Below, in pieces: positions 1 through 9,309 of a stretch of DNA of 64,000 nucleotides. A program made the position numbers and the translations under genes. Below the pieces are notes generated by a model. It was not told where the DNA came from, ran no database searches, and was given only the letters and a program-made list of their open reading frames with translations. This stretch comes from CAZUHB01 sp964620445. GTDB taxonomy: Bacteria; Planctomycetota; B15-G4; CAYZWU01. Every line of letters begins with the position of its first letter. Position 1 is the stretch's first letter. The DNA is taken from NCBI GenBank assembly GCA_964620445.1, contig CAZUHB010000005.1, positions 90,103-154,102 on the forward strand, given 5' to 3'.

Positions 1-63
1 TTTCACTGTTTTTGTCTCTGGGAAAGCTCAGATGAGCTCTCTCAGAAAGGTTGTTGAGCTTGC

Positions 64-1137
64 TTACGGGGTCTCGAGCGCGTTCATAGAAACATCGATA
101 GGCATGATGTTTCCATTGGTGACCCAGTTGGAGACCACGCCCTGGACGTACCACTTGATGCTGACGCCGGGGCTCTGGGGGTTGGTCACTCTGATGGTGT
201 AGTCGCCAACATAGCTATAGGCGAAGGGGACCTTGATGCAGCCGTTGACGGTCGGGATGGTCGACTTCTGAGGGCCTGCATACCACTGGTAACCCTGGGT
301 GTAGTTGAGGAACGCACCAGAATTGACGGGCATCTGGTTGACGCGGACAAAGAAGTTGTTGTAGCTGTTAAGGGCCCAGTTACCAACGCAGTAGAGGCCG
401 GTGTTGTTACCCTGGAGAGGGATGCCACCGTAGGTGATGCCATTCGAAGGATCCTGGCCACCCATCAAGCGAGCGCAGAAGGATGCATAGGGGTTCGCCG
501 GATAGCCACCGAACCAATACGTACCCAGCGTGTTGCCCAGGGAGTCGACGATGTTGAAAGCGTCTTCCGTCAGGGTGTTGCCGTTACCACCGGTCAGCGG
601 AGGCTTCGTGAGGCGAGGTCCGCAGGTGATGCCAGGCGTCTGCAGCGAGTGGCCGATACCAATTTCGTAACCCATGAGGAACTCGTAGCCGGAGCCTTCG
701 AGGTCGACATGAATGAGCCAGCCCCAGAAATATCCCGGAGGCAGGTTCGTGGCATCGGGAAGACCGGTGAACGCGAAGCCGGCTTCCTGGACGATCGAGT
801 AGTCCGCCCATCCAGTGCAGCTGTCGTAGTAGTACATGTTCCAGCTGAGGCCGCCGATCATAGCGTCGGTCGCATAGGAGAAACCGATACCATCGACAAC
901 TTCATCGGGCATCAAGTTACCGGCGTCGATCAGCTTGCCCCAGTCCAGCCACATGTAGCCGGGGGTCATCGAGCTGAACCATCCGGAACCAGTAAAGTTT
1001 TCCCAGATCACGCCACCGTAACGCTGGGCACCAAGGCTCTTCACGCCATCAACCTTCTGGACGGGAAGAGTGTTCTGAGCGAAGGTCAAGCCAACGAGCA
1101 GAACCGCAAACAAAACAACCAAAGAAACTTTCTTCAT
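64..1137 (-). CDS. Secreted protein of unknown function
   Basis: A 357-residue protein with a clear Sec signal peptide (start MKKVSLVVLFAVLLVG, cleavage probably after the TFA-Q region). The start at 1137 is chosen over an upstream in-frame codon because GGAGG lies about 9 bases ahead of it and the signal peptide begins there. The mature part is rich in Gly, Tyr, Trp and Asn, with no catalytic motif I recognise; the last ~100 residues read like a beta-sandwich (YTIRVTNPQSPG). Probably an extracellular or periplasmic structural protein. It is followed by only 63 bases of window, so its downstream neighbour is unseen. Confidence 0.8.
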   Translation of the reverse strand: MKKVSLVVLFAVLLVGLTFAQNTLPVQKVDGVKSLGAQRYGGVIWENFTGSGWFSSMTPGYMWLDWGKLIDAGNLMPDEVVDGIGFSYATDAMIGGLSWNMYYYDSCTGWADYSIVQEAGFAFTGLPDATNLPPGYFWGWLIHVDLEGSGYEFLMGYEIGIGHSLQTPGITCGPRLTKPPLTGGNGNTLTEDAFNIVDSLGNTLGTYWFGGYPANPYASFCARLMGGQDPSNGITYGGIPLQGNNTGLYCVGNWALNSYNNFFVRVNQMPVNSGAFLNYTQGYQWYAGPQKSTIPTVNGCIKVPFAYSYVGDYTIRVTNPQSPGVSIKWYVQGVVSNWVTNGNIMPIDVSMNALETP

Positions 1138-1592
1138 GACAGGTGTCCTCCAAGAAAAAAACACGGTACGGGATTCACCATGGTGAGACCCACACACAGA
1201 GTCTCAGCAACAAAAAAACGTTATGGTGTAAAAGTCAGGATTACAGGCTTACAAGGTTAAACCGGTCAGCATATTGCTCAGATTCTTCGGGAATGAATTC
1301 CCAACACAATGAATGCCGACCTGGAATTCTACATTCTAATTAAATTCTGGACCTAAGGTACTAATAGCCTGAGGTCGCGAGTTTCTACTTGATAATCTAG
1401 TCCTTCTTTCTGTTCCGGAAGTTTACCTAAAGAATTGGCTCAATGCAATGTTTTATTCGATAAAATGTAATTTCATTTATAAGGCAATGAAGGGGTCCCT
1501 GTTTTTCTCAACCCTTTTTGGCAGCGGACTTAGCATAAATAAATAAAATACAATATGTTATTTCCGCCCCCTGTTCTTGACCTGGAGCGGTC
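1138..1592. other. AT-rich intergenic region
   Basis: About 455 bases between the 3' end of panB and the start of the secreted protein at 1137. It is clearly more AT-rich than its surroundings, especially 1400-1560, which fits a promoter and leader for the minus-strand gene. A 12-bp perfect palindrome TCACCATGGTGA sits at 1175-1186, about 40 bases upstream of the start, and GGGAATGAATTCCC near 1300 is a second small dyad; either could be an operator. No open frame with coding character and no RNA gene was seen. Confidence 0.5.
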
Positions 1593-2390
1593 TCAATAGC
1601 TGTGTTCGTCGCCTGGATAATCTCCGGACCGGACCTCGTCGACGAATAGCCCTAGCGCTTCGGCCGCTGCCGAACCGAGTTCCGCGTAACGCTTGACGAA
1701 TTTTGGTGTCTCCCGCCCCGTCAACCCGAGAAGATCGTACAGAACGAGTACCTGGCCGTCGCAATGAACACCGGCACCGATACCGATCGTGGGGATTTTC
1801 AGTTTTGCCGCTATTCTGGCCGAGAGTTCGGCGGGCACGCACTCCAGGACCACGGCAAACGCTCCCGCACCCTGTACGGCGCACGCATCGCTGATCAAGC
1901 GCTCAGCAGCCTTTTCCTTCTTTCCCTGAACGCGATACCCCCCCAGCTGGTGGACCGATTGGGGTGTCAGTCCCACATGGCCCATCACCGGAATCCCCGC
2001 GGTCGTGAGTTTGCTGATCGTCTCAGCCATGGGGACGCCCCCCTCGAGTTTGACCGCTTGCGCATTGCTCTCCTTCATTACCCGTCCCGCATTGCGCAAA
2101 GCGTCCTCGGGAGAGACCTGGAACGACATGAAGGGCATATCGGCCACGACCATGGCGTTTTGCGTGCTCCGGGACACGATCGACGTATGGTAGATCATTT
2201 CGTCGAGAGTCACGGCCAGGGTCGTCTCACGACCCTGCACAACGTTTCCGAGGGAATCACCCACCAAGATGATGTCGACCCCGGCCTGGTCCACGATGCG
2301 CGCAAAAAGGTGGTCATAGGCTGTCATCATGGTGATTTTTTCGCCCTTGCGCTTTTTGGTTCGCAGCCCGCGAGTAGTGATACGGCTCAT
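1593..2390 (-). CDS. panB: 3-methyl-2-oxobutanoate hydroxymethyltransferase
   Basis: First committed step of pantothenate (coenzyme A) synthesis: transfers a hydroxymethyl group from methylene-tetrahydrofolate to 2-oxoisovalerate, giving ketopantoate. At 265 residues it has normal family length for this cytoplasmic TIM-barrel enzyme. Visible landmarks match the family: VGDSLGNV with the metal-binding Asp at 45, VVADMPF with Asp 84, KLEGG at 114-118 and VLECVP with the catalytic-type Glu 183. The start at 2390 follows a GAGGAGATC-like ribosome site. No panC or panD is adjacent, so the pathway is scattered in this genome. Confidence 0.96.
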   Translation of the reverse strand: MSRITTRGLRTKKRKGEKITMMTAYDHLFARIVDQAGVDIILVGDSLGNVVQGRETTLAVTLDEMIYHTSIVSRSTQNAMVVADMPFMSFQVSPEDALRNAGRVMKESNAQAVKLEGGVPMAETISKLTTAGIPVMGHVGLTPQSVHQLGGYRVQGKKEKAAERLISDACAVQGAGAFAVVLECVPAELSARIAAKLKIPTIGIGAGVHCDGQVLVLYDLLGLTGRETPKFVKRYAELGSAAAEALGLFVDEVRSGDYPGDEHSY

Positions 2391-2465
2391 GATCTCCTCA
2401 TCCTGTATCTACATATAAATAAATACGTCAACATCCCAATATTCGCTAAAAGCCGCACCAGAGTC

Positions 2466-2501
2466 AAGGCGCCGTGGGGAGAGAAAAATTGGGGGCGCCT
2501 T
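2466..2501. promoter_or_regulatory. Inverted repeat in the panB / DUF3795 divergent region
   Basis: Arms AAGGCGCC (2466-2473) and GGCGCCTT (2494-2501) are perfectly complementary with a 20-base spacer. The site lies between the divergent panB and DUF3795 genes, about 50 bases before the DUF3795 start, so it may be an operator or a leader hairpin. Role is inferred from position only. Confidence 0.3.
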
Positions 2502-2551
2502 CTCGGTCGCGCCTGTTTATGCTAATCTTCCGTCCGAAAGGAGGGTTGAGC

Positions 2552-2998
2552 ATGGACTTCGAAACAATTGGCTGCTGCGGACTCTTCTGCGAATCGTGCG
2601 ACATCTATCAGAGCGTCCAGAAGGGCACTCTCAAGAAACTGGCTTCCAAATGGGACATGGCTCCCGAAGATCTCACCTGCGACGGATGCCGGTCAGGCCG
2701 CCACGCGGTTCAATCGTCCAAGTGCTACATCCGCAAGTGCTGCCAAGAAAAAGGCTTGGGCGTCTGCGGCGAATGCGATGACTTTCCCTGCGCCACCCTG
2801 AAAAAATTCAACGACCATGCCGCCCCCCACCGCTCCCTTGCGGTCGCCAACTGCGAGATGTTTCGCGAGGTGGGCCTCTTTGAAGGCTATCACATTCAAA
2901 AAGAGAAATGGTCGTGCACCTGCGGCGAGGTGTTCAGCTGGTACCAGTCGAAATGCTCGCGCTGTAACGGGGAGCTGGAAAACCTCCTCGACGACTGA
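2552..2998 (+). CDS. DUF3795-type cysteine-rich protein
   Basis: A 148-residue cytoplasmic protein with many cysteines in pairs: GCCGLFCESCDIY at the N-terminus, CDGC, CYIRKCC, CGECDDFPC, and a C-terminal CTCG/CSRC pair that resembles a rubredoxin-like zinc or iron knuckle. The N-terminal CGLxCxxC pattern is typical of the DUF3795 family, whose members are thought to bind metal and whose biochemical role is unknown to me. The start ATG at 2552 has a strong AAGGAGGG site 6-7 bases upstream and is preferred to an in-frame ATG 78 bases earlier. It is separated from hisS by 42 bases and may be co-transcribed. Confidence 0.85.
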   Translation: MDFETIGCCGLFCESCDIYQSVQKGTLKKLASKWDMAPEDLTCDGCRSGRHAVQSSKCYIRKCCQEKGLGVCGECDDFPCATLKKFNDHAAPHRSLAVANCEMFREVGLFEGYHIQKEKWSCTCGEVFSWYQSKCSRCNGELENLLDD

Positions 2999-3040
2999 TT
3001 TTCGATTTTGCCACCTTTTTTGACTCCCGGGAGAAGACCA

Positions 3041-4342
3041 ATGGAGTTCGGTCCGCCCAGAGGCATGCGAGACTTTTACCCCGAGGACTTTGCGGCGCGC
3101 AATGCTCTCTTCCGCATCTGGCGCCAAGCGGCGCGCCTTCACGGATTCGAGGAATACGATGCGCCGGTCGTGGAGACCGAGGAGCTCCTCATCCGCAAAG
3201 GCGGTGAAGATATCGTCCGCCAGATCTACAGCTTCGAGGACAAGAGCGGCCGGCGCCTCGCCCTGCGTCCCGAGATGACCCCCTCCCTCGCCCGCCTCGT
3301 GCTCACGCGGCAGAATTCCCTTTCCTTCCCGCTCAAATGGTTCTCCATTCCCCAGTGCTTCCGCTACGAGCGGATGACCAGGGGCCGCAAGAGGGAACAT
3401 TTTCAGCTCAATCTCGACATCATCGGAGAGGAAAGTGTTTTTGCCGAGGCCGAGGTCCTGTCCGCCGCGATCAGATCGCTCATTCTGGCCGGACTCGAAG
3501 AGGGCGATTTTTACGTTCACATCGGCAGCCGCGCGCTCCTGGGCGACCTCTTCGACTGCTCCGGCATTCCGACCGAGCAGTTCGACGCGGTCTGCCTCGC
3601 CCTCGACAAACGCGACAAGCAGCCGCCGGAACAGATCGCCGAGCTCCTGCGTGCCGAGGGGCTCTCCGACGAGCACGTGGAAAAAGCGTTCCGGCTGCTC
3701 GAGATCAAGGAGCTATCCGAGGCGAAATCCTATCTTTCCGGGGATGTAGATCCTTTCGGGCCGGACAAAAGTGCCGCATATAAAGATGTGAAGCAGCTCT
3801 TCGCCGTCATGGACGACTATGGCCTGGGCGGTTTCGTCAAGTTCGACATTTCCATCGTACGCGGCCTCGCCTACTACACGGGGATCGTGTTCGAAGCCTT
3901 TGACGCGAAAAGGAAATTCCGGGCGATCTTCGGCGGCGGCCGCTACGACAACCTGCTCAGCTCTCTCGGCGGCAAGCAGGTACCCAGCGTGGGACTCGGA
4001 TTCGGCGACGTGGTGGTCGCCGAGATTCTCGACAGCCTCGGCCGTAAGCTCGAGCTTCCGCCCCGGGTCGACGTCCAGATCGGATTTCTCTCCGACGATG
4101 AACGTCTCATGGCGCTCTCCGGCGCCCGTGTCCTGCGAGAAGAGGGGCGTTCGGTAAACGTCGAGCTCAAGGCGCAGAAGGCAAAAAAATTCTTCACGAA
4201 AGCGGCGCGATCAGGCGCACGCTACGCCATTTTCATCGGACCTTCGGAAAGGGATGCCGACCGCTACCTGGTCAAGAATATGGCCGAGTCGATCCAGGAC
4301 ACGGCGACCCTCGACGAGCTCGGTGCCAAGGTCCGGGAATGA
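3041..4342 (+). CDS. hisS: Histidine--tRNA ligase
   Basis: Charges tRNA-His with histidine in the cytoplasm. The 433-residue product has the class II core: LRPEMTPSLAR (motif region around residue 80), FRYERMTRGRKREHFQ (motif 2), the histidine-binding RGLAYYTG, and GGGRYDNLL, followed by an anticodon-binding domain (from about VDVQIGFLSD) with LKAQKAKKFF and the terminal VKNMAESIQ. The intact anticodon-binding domain favours HisS over the regulatory paralogue HisZ. Start at 3041 is chosen because MEFGPPRGMRDFYP is the usual N-terminus and GGGAGAAG precedes it. The next gene begins 19 bases after the stop, suggesting co-transcription. Confidence 0.95.
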   Translation: MEFGPPRGMRDFYPEDFAARNALFRIWRQAARLHGFEEYDAPVVETEELLIRKGGEDIVRQIYSFEDKSGRRLALRPEMTPSLARLVLTRQNSLSFPLKWFSIPQCFRYERMTRGRKREHFQLNLDIIGEESVFAEAEVLSAAIRSLILAGLEEGDFYVHIGSRALLGDLFDCSGIPTEQFDAVCLALDKRDKQPPEQIAELLRAEGLSDEHVEKAFRLLEIKELSEAKSYLSGDVDPFGPDKSAAYKDVKQLFAVMDDYGLGGFVKFDISIVRGLAYYTGIVFEAFDAKRKFRAIFGGGRYDNLLSSLGGKQVPSVGLGFGDVVVAEILDSLGRKLELPPRVDVQIGFLSDDERLMALSGARVLREEGRSVNVELKAQKAKKFFTKAARSGARYAIFIGPSERDADRYLVKNMAESIQDTATLDELGAKVRE

Positions 4343-4361
4343 GCACTCACTTGATCCGGGG

Positions 4362-5069
4362 ATGAAGCCGCCCGTGGACGCGAAAACCGGTCTCCTCCAG
4401 GCAGTGAATATCACCGTGGAACGCAACGCGGAAACGGGCCGGCGGATCGTGCTGGACAGGATCAGCCTCGCCGCCGATCGAGGAGAGATCGTTCACGTCC
4501 AAGGCCCCTCCGGCACCGGCAAGAGCACCCTGCTCTGGGCGCTGGCCCGGATGTTGCCGCTCGACAGCGGGGAAATCTATCTCGAGGGCCGCGAAGCCGG
4601 CGCCTGGCCGGCTCCGTCGTGGCGCGCGCGCGTGGCGCTCGTGGTCCAGACCCATGCGATGGTGCCCGGAACGGTGGGCCGGAATCTTCTCCTTCCGTGG
4701 ACGCTGAAGATCAGAAGCCGGTCCGACGGCGCCCCGCGCGCTCTGCCGCCCGACGAATCCCGGCTTCGGCGGGAGCTCGACGCGCTCTGCCAGGGCGACG
4801 TGTCCCTCGAAACCGACGCATCCCGGCTTTCCGTGGGTCAGACCGCGCGCGTCTCGCTCCTGCGCTCCCTTCTCACCGCGCCGGACTGCCTCCTTCTCGA
4901 CGAGCCCTGTGCGGCGCTCGATCCTGACGCGGCGGACCGTGTCATGGCGCGTATCAGAGAGTTCGTTACCGATGGCCGGGCCGCCCTTGTCGTGGGCCAC
5001 GGATCGGTCGATCCGCTCGGCCGGGTGGTGCGCCTCGAATCGGGAAGACTTTCGGAGGGCGACCGATGA
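4362..5069 (+). CDS. ABC transporter ATP-binding protein (FetA/YbbL-like)
   Basis: A 235-residue ABC ATPase. Walker A is GPSGTGKST, the Q-loop is VVQTHAM, the signature appears as LSVGQTARVSLLRSLL (LSVGQ instead of LSGGQ), Walker B is CLLLDEP, and the H-loop is VVGHGS. It overlaps the permease gene by four bases (ATGA at 5066-5069), the mark of a translationally coupled pair. Partnering with a UPF0014-family permease is the arrangement of FetA/FetB, described as an iron exporter in E. coli; substrate here is inferred. The start is uncertain: MKPPVDAK at 4362 follows a short GGGG and lies just after the hisS stop. Confidence 0.85.
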   Translation: MKPPVDAKTGLLQAVNITVERNAETGRRIVLDRISLAADRGEIVHVQGPSGTGKSTLLWALARMLPLDSGEIYLEGREAGAWPAPSWRARVALVVQTHAMVPGTVGRNLLLPWTLKIRSRSDGAPRALPPDESRLRRELDALCQGDVSLETDASRLSVGQTARVSLLRSLLTAPDCLLLDEPCAALDPDAADRVMARIREFVTDGRAALVVGHGSVDPLGRVVRLESGRLSEGDR

Positions 5070-5854
5070 CCGGCGCGATCGAGATCGGAACATGGCAGCT
5101 CGTTCTCGCGACGGGATTCATCGTTGTCTCCGCAGGCCTCAGCCTGGCCCTCGGTCTCGGCTACTGCCGCTCCCTCGTCATCGCCACATTCCGCACCTAT
5201 CTCCAGCTCTGGGCGCTCGGTTTCGTTCTCCGCTGGGTGTTCAGCATCGACTCGGCGCTGCTTGTTCTCGCCATTCTGGCGGTGATGATGATCATGGCGG
5301 TCTTCACCATCCAGGGCCGCCTGACGAACAGACCGAGCGGGTTATTCCCCTCCTTGCTCAACGCGGTGTTTCTTTCGGGCGTGACCGTCACCTTCGCGGT
5401 GACCGCCCTCATCGTGAACGTGGAACCCTGGTACGCGGCCCGCTACGTCATCCCCATCGGCGGCATGGTGATCGGCAATTCGATGACCGGACTCGCCCTC
5501 GCCCTGGAACGGGTCTTCGGCGACATGCTCAAGCGCAAGGACGAGATCAACACTCTCCTCTCTCTCGGCGCCACCCCCCTCGAGGCGGCCCTCCCCAGCA
5601 TCCGCACGGCGCTCAAGGCCGGGCTCATTCCCACGATCAACGCCATGAGCGCCGTGGGCATCGTTTTCATCCCGGGCATGATGACCGGGCAGATTCTGGC
5701 AGGCGCCGATCCCCGGACCGCGGCCGGCTACCAGATCGTGGTCATGCTCATGATTTCGGCAGCCACCACGCTCGGATCGGTGATCGCTGTTCTGACCTCT
5801 TTCAGCCGCGCCTTCGACAAGGATTGCCGCTTCACCCTGGACGGAACGCGCTGA
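5066..5854 (+). CDS. UPF0014 family ABC permease (FetB/YbbM-like)
   Basis: A 262-residue integral membrane protein with about seven hydrophobic segments. It contains the family's typical stretch IPIGGMVIGNSMTGLALALE and LSLGATPLEAALPSIRTALK, the second being the likely coupling loop to the ATPase, followed by PTINAMSAVGIVFIPGMM. This is the permease half of the FetAB-type transporter encoded with the preceding overlapping gene. Family knowledge suggests inner-membrane iron or heavy-metal export; nothing in the sequence proves the substrate. Confidence 0.88.
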   Translation: MTGAIEIGTWQLVLATGFIVVSAGLSLALGLGYCRSLVIATFRTYLQLWALGFVLRWVFSIDSALLVLAILAVMMIMAVFTIQGRLTNRPSGLFPSLLNAVFLSGVTVTFAVTALIVNVEPWYAARYVIPIGGMVIGNSMTGLALALERVFGDMLKRKDEINTLLSLGATPLEAALPSIRTALKAGLIPTINAMSAVGIVFIPGMMTGQILAGADPRTAAGYQIVVMLMISAATTLGSVIAVLTSFSRAFDKDCRFTLDGTR

Positions 5855-5932
5855 ACCCTGTTAAAAGATACTCCGTCGCCATTTCGCCCCGGCACGCCGG
5901 CGGGCGGCAGGTCAACGATCCCGGGAGACGCC

Positions 5933-7639
5933 ATGATCCGCCAGATGATTCTCGTGACCCTTGCAGCGGTCCTCGTGAGCTGCACTTTCTTTTCACCCAC
6001 CCGGACGGGGCCGGAGGAACAGATTCCCGACATGGTGCTCGTCAACGGCCGGATCCACACCATGGATGGGCAGAAACCTCGCGCCACGGCGATAGCGATA
6101 AAGGGGGATCGGATTTTCGCTGTCGGCGAATCGGACGAGATCGCCCCGATGGCACGGAGCACCACGCGCGTCATCGACCTGCGGGGAAAGACTCTCGTGC
6201 CCGGGCTGATCGAATCCCACGCCCATCTTTTCGGCATGGGCCGCGCCAAGATGATCCTCGACCTCACCGCCGCATCGAGCGAGAAGGAGATCGCCGCACT
6301 GGTCCGCGCCCGGGCCGACGCAATCGGGCCGGGCCCGTGGATCGAGGGCCGTGGCTGGGATCAGAACGTCTGGGACGAAAAGAGATTTCCCTCGTACCAC
6401 TCGATCTCCGAGGCCGCACCCGGGAACCCGGTCTGCCTCACCCGCGTGGACGGCCACGCGGTCTGGGTCAACCGCGCCGCCTTGGACGCGTGCGACATCT
6501 CGGCCGAAACCGTCGATCCCGAGGGGGGCCGTATCGAACGCGACAGCTCCGGCGCACCCACGGGCGTGCTCGTCGACAATGCCGCGGACCTCGTGGGCGC
6601 CAAGATTCCGCCGCTCAGCCGCGGGGACAAGAAGAAAGCCCTCCTCGCCGCGATCGAGGAGTGCAACGCCCACGGTTTCACCGGTTTCCACGACGCCGGG
6701 GCGGGAGAGGAGACGATCTCCCTCTACAGGGAGATTCTCGCCGAAGGCCGACTGACCCTCCGCCTGAACGTGATGCTCTCGGGGCGCGACGAGGATCTCG
6801 TCGACGAGTATTTTTCCGCGGGCCCCGTGCCGGACGAAGGCGGCCGCCTGCTCGCGATCCGGAGCGTCAAACTCTTTGCCGATGGCGCCCTCGGCTCGCG
6901 CGGCGCGGCGCTTCTGGAGGACTATGCCGACGAACCGGGCAACAGGGGGCTTCTCATCGAATCGGCGGAGCGGATCTTCGAGATTGCCGACCGGGCGCTC
7001 GCCGCGGGATTCCAGGTCTGCACTCACGCGATCGGCGACCGCGGCAACAGGATCTGCCTCGACGCCTACGAACGGGCCTTTCGTGCGCACCCCGAGGTCG
7101 ACGATCCCCGCTTCCGCATCGAGCACGCCCAGATCCTCGACAGAGCCGACATCGCGCGCTTCGCCGAGCTCGGCGTGATCGCCGCCATGCAGGCGCAGCA
7201 CTGCACGTCGGACATGGCCTGGGTTCCGGACCGGATCGGTGCGGCCCGTTCGGCAGAGGGCGCTTACGTCTGGAAGTCGCTCCTCGATCGCGGCGTGGTC
7301 GTGCCCAACGGATCGGACGCTCCCGTGGAGTCGGCCAATCCTTTCTACGGCCTCTATGCGGCGATCACCCGCCGCGACCGCGCCGGCCGCCCGGCCGGGG
7401 GCTGGTACCCGGAGCAGTGCATGACGCGGCAACAGGCGCTGGAGTCGTTCACCCTGAGCGGCGCCTACGCCTCCTTCGAAGAGGAGCTCAAGGGATCTCT
7501 CGAGGAGGGAAAGCTGGCCGACATGACCATCCTGTCGAAGGACATCATGTCCGTACCGGCCGAAGAGATCCTCGAAACGGAAGCGCTCCTGACCATCGTC
7601 GGAGGCCGCATCGTCTTCGAGAGGGACGGCGCCTTCTGA
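5933..7639 (+). CDS. Amidohydrolase (YtcJ-like), lipoprotein
   Basis: A 568-residue amidohydrolase-3 family enzyme. The N-terminus is a lipoprotein signal ending LVSC (Cys 17), so it is probably tethered to a membrane outside the cytoplasm. Metal-binding elements are visible: SHAHL (His 96 and 98), THAIGDRG (His 365), RIEHAQI (His 398) and NGSDAPVE (Asp 462); the terminal GKLADMTIL segment is the usual second beta-sandwich. Members hydrolyse amide or formamide-type substrates, but specificity cannot be read here. It ends one base before the stop of the convergent lpd gene, with no intergenic space at all. Confidence 0.9.
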   Translation: MIRQMILVTLAAVLVSCTFFSPTRTGPEEQIPDMVLVNGRIHTMDGQKPRATAIAIKGDRIFAVGESDEIAPMARSTTRVIDLRGKTLVPGLIESHAHLFGMGRAKMILDLTAASSEKEIAALVRARADAIGPGPWIEGRGWDQNVWDEKRFPSYHSISEAAPGNPVCLTRVDGHAVWVNRAALDACDISAETVDPEGGRIERDSSGAPTGVLVDNAADLVGAKIPPLSRGDKKKALLAAIEECNAHGFTGFHDAGAGEETISLYREILAEGRLTLRLNVMLSGRDEDLVDEYFSAGPVPDEGGRLLAIRSVKLFADGALGSRGAALLEDYADEPGNRGLLIESAERIFEIADRALAAGFQVCTHAIGDRGNRICLDAYERAFRAHPEVDDPRFRIEHAQILDRADIARFAELGVIAAMQAQHCTSDMAWVPDRIGAARSAEGAYVWKSLLDRGVVVPNGSDAPVESANPFYGLYAAITRRDRAGRPAGGWYPEQCMTRQQALESFTLSGAYASFEEELKGSLEEGKLADMTILSKDIMSVPAEEILETEALLTIVGGRIVFERDGAF

Positions 7640-9043
7640 TCAGGCGTGGATCGCCTGACCGCCCGCGTCGAGAGCGGCCTCCATGATCGCCTCGTGCAGG
7701 GTGGGATGGGAGTGGATCGCGTGGCCGATCTCCTTCCAGGTCAGGCCGGCAGCCACGGCCAGCTCGAGCTCGCCCACGAGTTCGGCCGCCTCCGGTCCCA
7801 CGATGTGGCCCCCGATCAGCCTGTCGCTCGCCTTGTCGAAGATGAGTTTGACCATTCCGTCCCGTTCGCCCGCCGCCACCGCCTTGCCCACGCCCATGAA
7901 CTGGAACCGCCCCACCCGGATATCGAAGCCCTTCTCCTTCGCGGCGTCCTCGGAAAAGCCCACGCTCCCCACCTGGGGATGGCAGAAGGTGCAGCCCGGG
8001 ATCGCGTCGTAGTTCATCGGTTCGGGATCGAGCCCGGCGATCCGCTCCACGCAGAGGATCGCCTCGTGGGAAGCGACGTGGGCGAGCAGAGGCGGGCCGA
8101 TCACATCGCCGATGGCGAAGACGCCGTCGACGTTGGTCTTGTAGTTCCCGTCGACCGTGATGAAGCTCCGGTCGCACGCCACGCCGATCTCCTCGAGACC
8201 GAGATCCTCGATGTTGCCCCGCACACCGATCGCCATGAGCGCTTTCCGGCCCGCGATCGTCTTCTCCGTTCCCTTCTTGTCGGTCACGGTGACCGCGACC
8301 CCTTCCGCGTCGGCCTCAACGCTCGACACCGAATGTTTGGTGAGGATCTTCATCTTTTTCTTCTTGTAGACGCGCGCCACGACCTTGGAGATTTCGGGAT
8401 CCTCGATCGGCAGGACCCTGTCGAGCATCTCGATGATGGTGATCTGCGTGCCGAGGCTGTTGTAGAAGTAGGCGAACTCCATGCCGATCGCACCGGCGCC
8501 GATGACGACCAACGATTCCGGTTTCTCTTTCAGGGTCATGGCCTGGCGGTAGCCGATCACCTTGTCGCCGTCGATGTCGATCCCGGGGATGCTGCGCGCC
8601 CGGCCGCCCGTGGCCACGATCGTGTGCGCCGCCTCCACGCGGGCGGTCTCGACCCCCTCCTCGTCGAACACGCCCACCTCGTGGGCCGAGACGAATCGCG
8701 CCCGGCCGGCGATCAGGGGGATCTTGTTCTTCTTGAAGAGGTAGGACACTCCCATGGAGACGCGCTTCGCCACGTCGCGGCTGCGCGCGATGATGCCGTC
8801 GAAGTCAACGGTGAAGTCTGAGGCGGTCACACCGAAATCTTTGCCCTTGCAGATCGTGTCGATCACCTCGGCGCTCTTGAGCAACGCCTTCGTGGGGATG
8901 CAACCCCAGTTGAGGCAGACCCCGCCGAGCTCGGCTTTTTCCACGACAACGACCTTGATTCCGAGCTGTGCGGCCCTGATGGCGCCCACGTAACCGCCCG
9001 GACCGGATCCGACGATGAGCAGGTCGTACTTCGAAGACTCCAT
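7640..9043 (-). CDS. lpd: Dihydrolipoyl dehydrogenase
   Basis: A 467-residue flavoprotein disulfide reductase that reoxidises dihydrolipoamide of 2-oxoacid dehydrogenase or glycine cleavage complexes with NAD+. The FAD motif GSGPGGYVGA is at 12-21, the redox-active pair is GGVCLNWGCIPTK (Cys 43 and 48), the NAD motif VIGAGAIGMEFAYF is mid-protein, and the C-terminal HSHPTLHE supplies the His/Glu base pair (about 446/451). The start at 9043 has GGGAGGGATCA directly before it; an in-frame upstream extension rich in Arg is rejected. No E1 or E2 subunit gene is adjacent. Confidence 0.95.
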   Translation of the reverse strand: MESSKYDLLIVGSGPGGYVGAIRAAQLGIKVVVVEKAELGGVCLNWGCIPTKALLKSAEVIDTICKGKDFGVTASDFTVDFDGIIARSRDVAKRVSMGVSYLFKKNKIPLIAGRARFVSAHEVGVFDEEGVETARVEAAHTIVATGGRARSIPGIDIDGDKVIGYRQAMTLKEKPESLVVIGAGAIGMEFAYFYNSLGTQITIIEMLDRVLPIEDPEISKVVARVYKKKKMKILTKHSVSSVEADAEGVAVTVTDKKGTEKTIAGRKALMAIGVRGNIEDLGLEEIGVACDRSFITVDGNYKTNVDGVFAIGDVIGPPLLAHVASHEAILCVERIAGLDPEPMNYDAIPGCTFCHPQVGSVGFSEDAAKEKGFDIRVGRFQFMGVGKAVAAGERDGMVKLIFDKASDRLIGGHIVGPEAAELVGELELAVAAGLTWKEIGHAIHSHPTLHEAIMEAALDAGGQAIHA

Positions 9044-9163
9044 TGATCCCTCCCTCGGAGATAGAGATTCGCGTTCACCCGTCCCAAGGCCCGCCGCCCC
9101 CCGGGTCGCCCCGCGCCGCGCGCCGCGCGCCAGTGTCTTCGACTTTAAGGAGGGCACGGAAAA

Positions 9164-9247
9164 ATGTCACCCCAATTCCCGAAGCGCGCCTTTTTCCGAC
9201 GGGCGGGGAAGAAAAGGTTTGAACAGTCCGCTGCCGCAACCGGATAA
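9164..9247 (+). CDS. Candidate 27-residue basic small ORF
   Basis: A short frame starting MSPQFPKRAFF, rich in Arg and Lys, ending at a TAA whose last base forms TAATG with an in-frame start codon of the next reading frame. It is preceded by AAGGAGGG (9147-9154), one of the best ribosome-binding sites in the area, about 10 bases ahead of the ATG. It could be a leader peptide coupling translation to the membrane protein that follows, or chance. I could not test codon bias or conservation. Confidence 0.3.
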   Translation: MSPQFPKRAFFRRAGKKRFEQSAAATG

Positions 9248-9309
9248 TGCGTCTTTCCCGGCGGTTCCTGGTCTTGCCTCGAAAAAGGCTCGGTTCGAGG
9301 AGATTCCGA

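Noticed and set aside
3041..4342. HisZ (ATP phosphoribosyltransferase regulatory subunit)
   Set aside because: The histidine-site motif, motif 2 arginine and the C-terminal anticodon-binding domain are all present, so HisS fits better; no hisG is adjacent.
4909..7686. A 925-codon plus-strand open frame across the FetAB-type permease and amidohydrolase genes
   Set aside because: It is out of frame with two well-supported genes, its product is Arg/Pro/Gly-rich without any motif, and such frames are common in GC-rich DNA.
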